Of a stretch of 39,447 nt of DNA, positions 10,849-19,042 are shown piece by piece. Below the pieces are notes generated by a model. The model had not been told where the DNA came from. It made no database searches and saw only the letters and a program-made list of their open reading frames with translations. The stretch spans positions 1 through 39,447 of the forward strand of contig CANIAS010000022.1 in NCBI GenBank assembly GCA_947465495.1, in the 5' to 3' direction. The translations under genes and the position numbers were made by a program. Numbering within the stretch: the stretch's first letter is position 1; each line of letters opens with the position of its first letter. The stretch comes from Candidatus Pollutiaquabacter sp. Lineage in GTDB: Bacteria; Bacteroidota; Bacteroidia; AKYH767-A; 2013-40CM-41-45.

Positions 10849-13335
10849 CTAATTATTGACGGCCCGGTTGCCTGTCAACCGTTCATGTATGCGCTCATAA
10901 TCCAAAAAATAAAGTACTTTCAACGTGAAGGATGTTGTTTGTGGGTCATTGAGCGTATTCGATAAATTTTGCAAATAGGGTTGTGTTACGTCACTATTGT
11001 CGCTGCTAACTTGGTTCTTGTAGGTTAAAATCAACGAACTACCTGGCGAAAACAACCAACTGAAAACTAAATCTACGTTGAAGTAATTAGTGTTGAAGTC
11101 TGTATTAAAAGGGAGATTACTAGGTTCACCGGTGCCGTAATCAGACAAGGTTCCTTCTTTCTCCAATTGAAAGTAATGATCATACGTTCCTTGCGACCAG
11201 TAATGACGCAAATTGAGAGCGATAGAGGTTTTGGGATTGAATTGATAACGAGATGTAATTCTATTCACAATTGTATTGATGTCTCGACGTCCAAATACTG
11301 GTGCATAAACACTGTCATAGGTACAAAAGCCTCGGTCGCCACGGTTGTACATGAATTCAGATTTCCATCGAACTGAAAAATGGTCGTTGAAGCGTATCAT
11401 CGGTTCTATAAAAAAAACTGTCAAACGACTATCGATTTCCGGTGATTGTCCAAAGCTAACTCCATAATTAAAGGCTAATGGCCAATTATAATTAGTAGAG
11501 CAATCGATATTTACGCCTGCATATTTAGGATTCCTGTAATATCTTCCATCCACACGTGGCTCAAACCAGTCTCGTCCGTCAACGAATAGACGATTGTAGT
11601 TCATGTAAAACGACCAGTTGTTATTGAATAATAGGAAAATGCTACTCCCGATTCCAAAGGAGGTAAGCTGATTATCCAAACTCCATTTTCCACCTCGATA
11701 AATATAAGCGTCGAGTGATCCTTGTCGGAAAATTTTCCAAAATGGATTGTATTTATTGTAACTCGCATACACGTTCATATCACTGTAGTCGTTGATGAAA
11801 ATGTATCCTAAATCGTTCTTGTCGAAATTTTTATCTCCAAATTCAAACGAAGATCCATATTGCATGACTCCGCTAATCTTATCCAAACTCATACTAAGTT
11901 GATGTCCGGATTTGTCTTCTTTTTGGGTAGAATTGTTTACTGTAACATAGTCCCAGACATGGCTATTGGCATAGCGACTACTGAGTCGGAAAGAATGAAT
12001 TTTATTTTCCAACGAGAGACCCGTGGAATAGACATTCGCGTCGCGGTTGGCGCCATCCCGCATGGTATTGCTATTCACAAACCAAATGCGGGAATTGTTT
12101 TTCAGTTGTTGGTCGAGTACCAGCATCGAATAATTGGAGAGTGGTTCAGTAAGCACACTGCGCGTAGCGCCATCTTCTCGCTGAAGAGTGGCATAGGTGT
12201 TTCCGGTCACTGCATTCAGTATTCCAATTCCCAATCCAGCATTCGTTCGGCCACTTACTTTGGTGGCGTTGATTAAATGAGCAGTCGTGGGATTTCGAAT
12301 TAGTTCTTCTCCAGGAAGCAGCGAATCGGTGACGGAATAAAATAAGGAAGGAGTACGGCCAATGCGTCGGGAGTAAAATAGTTTCCCCGTCTCAAAAAGC
12401 GATGTGCCTTCCTTAAAGAAAGGACGATTCTCCTCGAAGATTTGTTCGTATGCAGTGAGGTTCTTAACTTTATTATCGCTTTGTACTTGACTGAAATCGG
12501 GGAGGAGTGTTAAGTCTAAGGTGAAACTCTCATTCAACCCAAGTTTAAGATCGGCTCCACCGGCATAAGAATAGGAATTTTCGTAGTGATCAAGTAACTG
12601 ATTGTTATACACCGGCGCATTCTCATCATAAAAAGAAATGTAAGGGGTGATGGATAACCGCACTGGCGGATGAATATCTTGAATTCCAGTAAGCGTTCCC
12701 CAATCAATCATGGGATTACGGATATCCTTACGCACCAGACTCCATTGATCGTATTCTCGATTGCGTCGAATAAGTCGGGAAAATTGCAGTCCCCACGTTT
12801 GACTCGGTGAGTCAGGAAACCGAATAGCTGAATAAGGAATACGGATTTCAGCTACCCATCCGCTATCGTTGATTCGGGCGGCGCTTTCCCAGACGGCATC
12901 GAAAGCCGGATCCATATTGAAGGTTTCTGCTTGTACGCCAGAAGCCGATAAGTCAAATACATAGCCTTCCTGACGTTGGTTGTAGGGATCAATTCCTATT
13001 CGAAAGGCATCAGCATTTAATTCTATTACTTCATCACGGTTGCCTAACTGGTGCAAAATGCTGTCGGGATGCGTATCATACATCATGGCACCGATATAGA
13101 TGGACGTATTGTCGTACATCATCCGTACTTCCGTTCGCTGGGTAATGGAAGCCCCTTGCACGGGCTCATTTTGGGTAAAATCTCCTCCAATGGTTGCAGA
13201 TTTCCAGGCAGCATCATCCAGGCGGCCATCGATTTTAATAGTTCCGGTTACCCTGGTGGTAGTATAAATTTTGTCTGATGCCCGACTGGTCAGCGCGTAA
13301 ATTAGGATCAGCAGGAGCGTGAATAATCGTCTCAT
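10849..13335 (-). CDS. DUF5916 outer-membrane protein with N-terminal CBM9-like domain
   Basis: An 828-residue envelope protein. After a signal peptide (MRRLFTLLLILIYALTSRAS) comes a carbohydrate-binding family 9-like domain (about 27-215) with the typical opening GTIKIDGRLDDAAW and the phrases EVRMMYDNTSIYIGAMMYD and WVAEIRIPYSAIRFP. The rest (about 225-828) is a long series of beta-strand segments with many Tyr, Asn and Trp, matching DUF5916 and probably forming a large outer-membrane barrel. The family is common in Bacteroidota and has no settled function. The frame is intact. It has its own promoter region shared with the divergent DinB gene and lies 36 bp before lolD, so the two may be co-transcribed. 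Confidence 0.87.
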   Translation of the reverse strand: MRRLFTLLLILIYALTSRASDKIYTTTRVTGTIKIDGRLDDAAWKSATIGGDFTQNEPVQGASITQRTEVRMMYDNTSIYIGAMMYDTHPDSILHQLGNRDEVIELNADAFRIGIDPYNQRQEGYVFDLSASGVQAETFNMDPAFDAVWESAARINDSGWVAEIRIPYSAIRFPDSPSQTWGLQFSRLIRRNREYDQWSLVRKDIRNPMIDWGTLTGIQDIHPPVRLSITPYISFYDENAPVYNNQLLDHYENSYSYAGGADLKLGLNESFTLDLTLLPDFSQVQSDNKVKNLTAYEQIFEENRPFFKEGTSLFETGKLFYSRRIGRTPSLFYSVTDSLLPGEELIRNPTTAHLINATKVSGRTNAGLGIGILNAVTGNTYATLQREDGATRSVLTEPLSNYSMLVLDQQLKNNSRIWFVNSNTMRDGANRDANVYSTGLSLENKIHSFRLSSRYANSHVWDYVTVNNSTQKEDKSGHQLSMSLDKISGVMQYGSSFEFGDKNFDKNDLGYIFINDYSDMNVYASYNKYNPFWKIFRQGSLDAYIYRGGKWSLDNQLTSFGIGSSIFLLFNNNWSFYMNYNRLFVDGRDWFEPRVDGRYYRNPKYAGVNIDCSTNYNWPLAFNYGVSFGQSPEIDSRLTVFFIEPMIRFNDHFSVRWKSEFMYNRGDRGFCTYDSVYAPVFGRRDINTIVNRITSRYQFNPKTSIALNLRHYWSQGTYDHYFQLEKEGTLSDYGTGEPSNLPFNTDFNTNYFNVDLVFSWLFSPGSSLILTYKNQVSSDNSDVTQPYLQNLSNTLNDPQTTSFTLKVLYFLDYERIHERLTGNRAVNN

Positions 13336-13345
13336 GAATTTCCTG

Positions 13346-13353
13346 TAAAATTA
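13346..13353 (-). promoter_or_regulatory. Putative -7 box of the DUF5916 gene
   Basis: The minus strand reads TAATTTTA, the same sequence as the candidate katG box, 10 nt before the ATG. It is one mismatch from TAnnTTTG. Confidence 0.3.
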
Positions 13354-13375
13354 TCTCAAATACTGTCGGAAATGA

Positions 13376-13383
13376 GAACTTTG
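13376..13383 (+). promoter_or_regulatory. Putative -7 box of the DinB-like gene
   Basis: The plus strand reads GAACTTTG, one mismatch from TAnnTTTG, 17 nt before the ATG at 13401. It lies back to back with the candidate box of the divergent DUF5916 gene. Confidence 0.3.
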
Positions 13384-13400
13384 CTGGACTATTTCTTCAC

Positions 13401-13916
13401 ATGAGAACACCGCAACAGGAGCAGCTTCCGGAGTATTACAAAACGTATTTTCACTACTCGACATCTACAGATTTAATGGTGGCCTTGCGCGAACAGGCGC
13501 ACATCATTGCTGCTATTTCGAATTACCCTTCAGAAAAAGAACACTTTTCTTATGATATAGGGAAATGGACTGTTCGCGAGGTGATTGGTCATCTGCTAGA
13601 CACAGAACGGATATTTGCCTACCGGATATTACGGTTCTCTAGAAAGGATGCGACTCCGTTATCAGGATTTGATGAAAATGATTACATCCGGAATTCTCCC
13701 TTCAAAAATATTCCATTACGGCAGTTGTCTGCTGAATGGCTTTCCGTGCGGCAAAGTACAGTGATGCTGTTAGAATCGTTGACAGACGATTGCTTAGATT
13801 TTGAGGGGGTAGCCAATCAGGTTGTGGTTTCTCCTCGCATCCTGGCCTTTATGGTTTTCGTCCATGCGGAGCATCATTTTAAAGTATTAAAAGAGCGGTA
13901 TGGAGTTGGAGGGTAG
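13401..13916 (+). CDS. DinB-superfamily protein
   Basis: A 171-residue cytoplasmic four-helix-bundle protein of the DinB/YfiT superfamily, which holds a divalent metal and often acts as a thiol-dependent transferase. Candidate metal ligands are His64 in VIGHLLDTER and His155/His158/His159 in VHAEHHFKVLKERY. The phrase AYRILRFSRKDATPLSGFDE is characteristic of the DinB_2-like group. Full length with no truncation. The substrate is unknown. It is monocistronic, about 160 bp before sucC and separated from it by sucC's own promoter. Confidence 0.85.
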   Translation: MRTPQQEQLPEYYKTYFHYSTSTDLMVALREQAHIIAAISNYPSEKEHFSYDIGKWTVREVIGHLLDTERIFAYRILRFSRKDATPLSGFDENDYIRNSPFKNIPLRQLSAEWLSVRQSTVMLLESLTDDCLDFEGVANQVVVSPRILAFMVFVHAEHHFKVLKERYGVGG

Positions 13917-14019
13917 CCTTTCTGGAAATCCTGCGATTTTCTTGTTTTTCCGTAAAAACTTAGCATCGGATAGTTTCCTGTTTTTTTTCTTCAAAAATTC
14001 ATCAGCCACAGAAAATAGC

Positions 14020-14027
14020 TACTTTTG
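14020..14027 (+). promoter_or_regulatory. -7 box of sucC
   Basis: TACTTTTG matches the Bacteroidota -7 consensus TAnnTTTG exactly, 47 nt before the sucC ATG. A clear TTTG at -33 is not visible at standard spacing. Confidence 0.5.
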
Positions 14028-14074
14028 TAGCCGTCTGTAAAAGGCGATTTTACTCTAAAAAACCACAGTTTACC

Positions 14075-15268
14075 ATGAACATTCATGAATATCAGGGGAA
14101 ACAAATCCTCAAGTCATTCGGTGTAGGAATTCAGGAAGGTATTGTAGCCGATACTCCTGAACAAGCCGTTGCTGCCGCTCAGGAACTATCCAAACAGACC
14201 GGCACGCAGTGGTGGGTCGTAAAAGCTCAAATCCATGCCGGTGGCCGTGGTAAAGGCGGCGGTGTTAAACTGGCTAAATCACTCGATGAGGTAAAAGAAA
14301 AAGCCACCAACATCATTGGAATGAATCTGGTGACACCGCAGACGGGTCCACAAGGAAAGAAAGTCAATAAGGTGTTAATTGCTCAGGATGTATACTATCC
14401 AGGTGCTAATCCCACCAAGGAATTTTACATGAGCGTATTGCTGAACCGTCAGACTGGCCGCAACATCATTATGTATTCAACCGAAGGTGGTATGGATATC
14501 GAAGAGGTGGCTGCAAAAACTCCTCATCTTATTTTTAAAGAAGAAATTTCTCCGGCTACCGGACTGCAGCCTTTTCAGGCTCGCAAAATTGCTTTTAACC
14601 TGGGCTTGAGTGGAGAAGCATTCAAGCAGATGACAAAGTTCGTTGCTTCACTGTATAAAGCCTACGATACCATCGATGCCTCGATGTTTGAAATTAATCC
14701 CGTGCTGAAAACGTCCGATGATAAAATTATCGCGGTGGATGCTAAAGTGAATTTCGACGATAACGGCCTTATTCGTCATCCTGATTATCTCGCTATGCGC
14801 GATGTAACGGAAGAGGATGCTACGGAAGTTGAAGCAGGAGAACATAACCTTAACTACGTCAAGTTGGATGGAAACGTAGGTTGTATGGTGAACGGAGCCG
14901 GGCTTGCCATGGCGACCATGGACATGATCAAGCTTTCGGGCGGTGAACCTGCAAACTTTTTGGACGTAGGTGGAACGGCTAACGCGGCCCGTGTAGAACA
15001 AGCTTTCCGGATCATTCTAAAAGACCCGCACGTGAAAGCTATTCTGGTCAATATTTTCGGTGGCATCGTCCGCTGCGACCGTGTGGCCCAAGGTATTGTA
15101 GACGCCTACAAAAATATCGGTGAAATCCCTGTGCCGATTATTGTTCGTTTGCAAGGAACCAATGCCACCGAAGCTAAAAAGATCATCGACGAGTCAGGAC
15201 TTAAAGTAAGTTCTGCCATTGAGTTAAAAGAAGCGGCCGATCTTGTTAATCAAGTTCTGACCAAGTAA
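14075..15268 (+). CDS. sucC: Succinyl-CoA synthetase beta subunit (ADP-forming)
   Basis: ATP-grasp subunit of succinyl-CoA synthetase, which couples succinyl-CoA cleavage to ATP formation in the citric acid cycle. At 397 residues it is full length. It opens with MNIHEYQGKQILKSFGV, carries the Gly-rich nucleotide loop GGRGKGGGVKLAK (about 54-66), has a candidate magnesium-binding segment around SMFEINPVL, and ends with the CoA-ligase domain motif NIFGGIVRCDRVAQG. The phospho-His loop belongs to the alpha subunit SucD, which is not in this window. Six bases separate its stop from the agmatinase gene, so the two are co-transcribed. Confidence 0.96.
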   Translation: MNIHEYQGKQILKSFGVGIQEGIVADTPEQAVAAAQELSKQTGTQWWVVKAQIHAGGRGKGGGVKLAKSLDEVKEKATNIIGMNLVTPQTGPQGKKVNKVLIAQDVYYPGANPTKEFYMSVLLNRQTGRNIIMYSTEGGMDIEEVAAKTPHLIFKEEISPATGLQPFQARKIAFNLGLSGEAFKQMTKFVASLYKAYDTIDASMFEINPVLKTSDDKIIAVDAKVNFDDNGLIRHPDYLAMRDVTEEDATEVEAGEHNLNYVKLDGNVGCMVNGAGLAMATMDMIKLSGGEPANFLDVGGTANAARVEQAFRIILKDPHVKAILVNIFGGIVRCDRVAQGIVDAYKNIGEIPVPIIVRLQGTNATEAKKIIDESGLKVSSAIELKEAADLVNQVLTK

Positions 15269-15274
15269 TTTTTT

Positions 15275-16168
15275 ATGAAAGCACTACCGCACGAAGAAGC
15301 ATTCCTGGCTGTTCCAGAAGCTGATCTGGCTTCTTATGAAAAGGCTAAATACGTGATTCAGCAGGTTCCCTACGAGCATACTTCATCTTACCTGGAAGGT
15401 TCTGCAAAAGGTCCAGCTGCTATTATTAGTGCTTCTCATTTTGTCGAGTTTTACGACGAAGAATTGGATAATGAAACGTATAAGCAATGCGGAATTGCGA
15501 CGTTGCCCGAACTCCAGTTCAACGGAAAGGTAGATGCAGAGGCAGTAGCATTGATCGAACAGGAAACGTCCAAATTAATTGCCGACGGTAAATACGTTGT
15601 TTCATTGGGTGCTGAGCATACAGTAACCAACGGTTTCGTTCAAGCACACGCTAAGAAATACAACAACCTCTCGGTGTTACAAATCGATGCTCATTCGGAT
15701 CTTCGAATGGAATACCATGGCAATCCTTTTTCCCATGCTTCGGTCATGGCCAGAATACACGATCAAGGTATCAACCTGGTGCAAATTGGCATCCGTGCTC
15801 AGTGCAAGGAAGAAGCGGATTTAATTCGTTCCAGTAGCAATATTCATACGTATTACGCCCATGATATTCGCCGATCTCCCGACTGGATGGATCGCGCGTT
15901 GGCTAATTTATCCGAAAACGTGTACTTAACCATCGACGCCGATGGTTTCGACCCAGCCATTATGCCAGCAGTCGGTACCGCTGAGCCCAACGGTTTGTTT
16001 TGGGTGGAAACGCTGGACTTCTTGCGCCGTGTTTTTGAAAAAAGAAATGTAGTTGGCTTCGATATCGTGGAATGTGCTCCGATGGAAGGAACCATTTTGT
16101 CTGAATACACGTTGGCCAAACTGACCTATCGCCTGATTGGATATAACGAAAGTCATAACCAAAAATAA
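15275..16168 (+). CDS. speB: Agmatinase-family ureohydrolase
   Basis: Binuclear manganese ureohydrolase (arginase/agmatinase fold), 297 residues. All six metal ligands can be placed: His115 in LGAEHTVTNG, Asp138/His140/Asp142 in DAHSD, and Asp221/Asp223 in TIDADGFDP. The family's GGDH is GAEH here, but the His is kept. The substrate-loop region reads AVGTAEPNGL, closer to agmatinases than to arginases. Agmatinase would make putrescine and urea from agmatine. It sits 6 bp behind sucC. Guanidinobutyrase or another ureohydrolase activity is possible from sequence alone. Confidence 0.88.
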   Translation: MKALPHEEAFLAVPEADLASYEKAKYVIQQVPYEHTSSYLEGSAKGPAAIISASHFVEFYDEELDNETYKQCGIATLPELQFNGKVDAEAVALIEQETSKLIADGKYVVSLGAEHTVTNGFVQAHAKKYNNLSVLQIDAHSDLRMEYHGNPFSHASVMARIHDQGINLVQIGIRAQCKEEADLIRSSSNIHTYYAHDIRRSPDWMDRALANLSENVYLTIDADGFDPAIMPAVGTAEPNGLFWVETLDFLRRVFEKRNVVGFDIVECAPMEGTILSEYTLAKLTYRLIGYNESHNQK

Positions 16169-16207
16169 ATTAGCCGATTACCTTACGGCCAGCACTAAAA
16201 ATTGGCT

Positions 16208-16855
16208 ATGAAGGATTTCAAGATTGACAATAAAGGTTCCAGAACGATTTTCAATAATCACCTCTTGGAACGATTGACCCGAACGCATTTTGCGTTTCCT
16301 GTAATTCTTTACTATACCATTGGATTCGGATGCTTGGGGTATTCCATCTCCTTGACGGAGATACAGCTACTATCCAATTGGTGGTTATTCCCTATCGGGA
16401 TGTTATCCTTTACCTTGTTGGAGTATGTTATTCATCGTTTTGTTTTTCATTTTAAAACAACCACTCATTTCGAGGAAAAAATTCAGTATTACATGCACGG
16501 GGTGCACCATGAATTTCCTCGCGACAAAGACCGGCTCGTGATGCCACCGGTATTATCAATTGTCATCTCTTTCCTTTTTTGGGGCGTTTTTCAAGTAGCA
16601 TTCGGGGCAAAAGGATGGATACTTTTCGGAGGTTTCATCTCTGGCTATTCGTCCTATTTACTAATTCATTATGCATTGCATGCAATGCGACCACCCGCTA
16701 ATTTCCTGAAATACCTCTGGAAACATCATAGCTTACACCATTACTCAGAAAAAGGAGCTGCTTATGCAGTTTCACTTCCGGTTTGGGACTACGTATTCGG
16801 TACTATGCCGGATGTGAAAACGATTAAAACAGTTTCTGAACAAGTGTCTTCCTGA
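16208..16855 (+). CDS. Fatty acid 2-hydroxylase-like membrane protein
   Basis: A 215-residue di-iron membrane hydroxylase of the sterol desaturase/fatty acid hydroxylase superfamily. Histidine clusters appear in order: HRFVFHF (about 78-84), HGVHHEFPRDKDRLVMPP (98-115), HYALHAMRPP, and WKHHSLHHY, followed by VWDYVFGTMP. This order matches fatty acid 2-hydroxylase (SCS7/FA2H), which hydroxylates the acyl chain used in sphingolipids. Two helical hairpins at about 28-75 and 115-160 are hydrophobic. There is no cytochrome b5 domain. I choose the ATG at 16208 over a TTG two codons upstream. It suggests 2-hydroxy fatty acids or sphingolipids in this organism, which is an inference. Confidence 0.87.
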   Translation: MKDFKIDNKGSRTIFNNHLLERLTRTHFAFPVILYYTIGFGCLGYSISLTEIQLLSNWWLFPIGMLSFTLLEYVIHRFVFHFKTTTHFEEKIQYYMHGVHHEFPRDKDRLVMPPVLSIVISFLFWGVFQVAFGAKGWILFGGFISGYSSYLLIHYALHAMRPPANFLKYLWKHHSLHHYSEKGAAYAVSLPVWDYVFGTMPDVKTIKTVSEQVSS

Positions 16856-16902
16856 GCTTGAAAATCCATTTTAAGGCTCGTTTTTTCTTTTCCGTTAATG
16901 CG

Positions 16903-16910
16903 TACTTTTA
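16903..16910 (+). promoter_or_regulatory. Putative -7 box of accC
   Basis: TACTTTTA, one mismatch from TAnnTTTG, 20 nt before the accC ATG, in the short gap after the hydroxylase gene. Confidence 0.3.
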
Positions 16911-16930
16911 CAATAGTAAGAAACGGAACA

Positions 16931-18412
16931 ATGAAAAAAATCCTGGTAGCTAATCGTGGTGAAATCGCCATTCGTGTCATGCGCTCTGCGCGCGAGATGG
17001 GTATAAAGACCGTCGCTGTCTATTCTGAAGCCGATCGTGAAGCCCTCCATGTACGTTACGCCGATGAAGCTGTTTTCATTGGTCCAGCGCCTTCTTCCCA
17101 AAGTTACTTAGTGATGGACCGCATCCTGCAAGCAGCTAAGGATACCGGTGCAGATGCCATTCACCCCGGTTATGGTTTCCTTTCAGAGAATGCCACATTT
17201 GCTGATAGCGTAAAAGCAGCGGGGCTTATCTTTATTGGACCATCCGGAGATTCGATGCGGATGATGGGCAGCAAACTGGCCGCTAAAGCCACGGCCGAAC
17301 GCTACAACATTCCGCTAGTGCCAGGAACCGCGAAAGCCATTGAAAGTGTTGAGGAAGGTAAAAGTATTGCTCAAAAAGTTGGCTTTCCACTTTTAATAAA
17401 AGCCTCTGCAGGAGGTGGTGGAAAAGGTATGCGCATTGTACTGGCTGCTGACGAGTTTGAAGAACAGATGAAAATGGCGGTTAGTGAAGCCGTCAATTCA
17501 TTTGGTGATGGTGCAGTCTTCATCGAACGTTATGTCGGCTCACCTCGTCATATCGAAATTCAAGTGCTGGGTGATCGTCATGGAAACGTGGTACACCTTT
17601 TCGAACGGGAATGTAGTATCCAACGACGTCACCAAAAGGTAGTGGAAGAAGCTCCTTCATCGGTGCTAACTCCTGAAATACGAGATAAAATGGGAGCCTG
17701 CGCTGTTCAGGTTGCAAAAGCCTGTAACTACGAAGGAGCAGGTACGGTGGAATTTTTATTGGATGAAAACTTGGATTTTTATTTCCTGGAAATGAATACT
17801 CGTTTGCAAGTAGAGCATCCCGTCACTGAATATATTACTGGACTTGATCTTGTCAAAGAGCAAATCAACGTAGCGCGTGGTGAGAAATTATCCTTCACGC
17901 AGTCCGATCTGAAAATTCAAGGACATGCCCTGGAAATTCGTGTCTGCGCCGAAGATCCTACAAATAATTTTCTGCCAGATATCGGTCGTCTACAAACGTA
18001 TCGAATTCCTCAAGGCCCTGGTGTGCGGGTGGATGATGCCTACGAAGAAGGCATGGACATTCCCATCTATTATGACCCGATGATCGCTAAACTTATTGTG
18101 TATGGTAAAGATCGTCAAGAGGCCATCCAAAGAATGATCAGGGCAATCGATGATTATCACATTTCGGGTGTAAAGACTACCCTGGAATTCTGCCGCTTCG
18201 TTATGGAGCATCCAGCGTTCACCGGTGGACAATTTGATACTCATTTTGTAAAGAATCACTTTTCACCGGACTTATTACAAAAAAATGATTCGGGCGAAAT
18301 GGAATTAGCCGCATTTCTGGCCGTAAAAATGTTGCGAGAACACTCAACTCCAATGCAAGCAACTACGCAAGAGGCTGCCGGAAGCCGGTGGAAAAATAAT
18401 CGACTGAATTAA
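16931..18412 (+). CDS. accC: Biotin carboxylase (acetyl-/propionyl-CoA carboxylase subunit)
   Basis: ATP-grasp enzyme that carboxylates the biotin of a carrier protein, the first half-reaction of acetyl-CoA or propionyl-CoA carboxylase. It starts at the ATG giving MKKILVANRGEIAIRVMRSA. Key parts are the Gly-rich loop GGGGKGM (161-167), Lys238 in RRHQKVVEEAPS, and EMNTRLQVEHPVTE (287-300) with the catalytic Glu and Arg. At 493 residues it is about 45 longer than E. coli AccC; the extra C-terminus (NDSGEMELAAFLAVKMLRE and onward) is helical and lacks the biotin-attachment AMKM. Neither the carrier nor the carboxyltransferase gene is nearby, so whether it serves acetyl-CoA or propionyl-CoA carboxylase cannot be decided. 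Confidence 0.92.
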   Translation: MKKILVANRGEIAIRVMRSAREMGIKTVAVYSEADREALHVRYADEAVFIGPAPSSQSYLVMDRILQAAKDTGADAIHPGYGFLSENATFADSVKAAGLIFIGPSGDSMRMMGSKLAAKATAERYNIPLVPGTAKAIESVEEGKSIAQKVGFPLLIKASAGGGGKGMRIVLAADEFEEQMKMAVSEAVNSFGDGAVFIERYVGSPRHIEIQVLGDRHGNVVHLFERECSIQRRHQKVVEEAPSSVLTPEIRDKMGACAVQVAKACNYEGAGTVEFLLDENLDFYFLEMNTRLQVEHPVTEYITGLDLVKEQINVARGEKLSFTQSDLKIQGHALEIRVCAEDPTNNFLPDIGRLQTYRIPQGPGVRVDDAYEEGMDIPIYYDPMIAKLIVYGKDRQEAIQRMIRAIDDYHISGVKTTLEFCRFVMEHPAFTGGQFDTHFVKNHFSPDLLQKNDSGEMELAAFLAVKMLREHSTPMQATTQEAAGSRWKNNRLN

Positions 18413-18439
18413 TCGTTTATCATTAAGACGATTAAAGCA

Positions 18440-19042
18440 ATGATTAAATACCTCCTGATGCTTCCGTTGTTTGTGATGACTGCAGGGCAGGTCAGAGCTC
18501 AGGATTCTATTACCTTAAAGCCTGGATTTCGTTTGCCCTTTATTTTGGAAGGGCTTGACACTATACCCGTGGTAAATTTACCCGATGTAGTCATCGTGGA
18601 TAATGGTGATCCTGAATACATGAAGAACCTGCAGGCCTATTACCGCTTGCGGTACAATGTTATCAAGGTGTATCCGTATGCTCGACTAGCAGCCATCAAA
18701 GTCCATGAAATGAATCTCAGAATGGCTACCATGAGTTCGGACCGCGAACGACGACGTTATCGTAAATCAGTAGAAGAACAGGTTAGGAAAGATTTTGAAG
18801 AACAAATCAAACACCTATCCATCAATCAAGGAAAAGTACTGATCAAATTGATTGATCGGGAAACTGGATCAACTTCGTACGATCTGATCAAGAGCCTCAA
18901 AGGATCATTCAACGCGTTCTTTGCCCAAAGTCTTGCGCGATTATTTGGGCATGATCTTAAATCAGAATACAACCCTGACGGTGACGATAAAACAATCGAG
19001 ACGATTGTTCGTCAAATTGAAGCTGGCAAGATTACTTTTTGA
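18440..19042 (+). CDS. DUF4294 periplasmic protein
   Basis: A 200-residue exported protein with signal peptide MIKYLLMLPLFVMTAGQVRA. The mature part opens with a short beta region (DTIPVVNLPDVVIVDN), then a highly charged helix-rich stretch with YYRLRYNVIKVYPYARLAA and SSDRERRRYRKSVEEQVRKD. It matches DUF4294, a family found in Bacteroidota and of unknown function. It starts 27 bp after accC and is probably in the same transcript. Its last 11 bp overlap the end of the convergent 3-hydroxybutyryl-CoA dehydrogenase gene. Confidence 0.82.
   Translation: MIKYLLMLPLFVMTAGQVRAQDSITLKPGFRLPFILEGLDTIPVVNLPDVVIVDNGDPEYMKNLQAYYRLRYNVIKVYPYARLAAIKVHEMNLRMATMSSDRERRRYRKSVEEQVRKDFEEQIKHLSINQGKVLIKLIDRETGSTSYDLIKSLKGSFNAFFAQSLARLFGHDLKSEYNPDGDDKTIETIVRQIEAGKITF

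Noticed and set aside
11860-12276. Open frame of 138 codons on the plus strand
   Set aside because: Antisense to the intact DUF5916 gene, with no start signal or recognisable motif.
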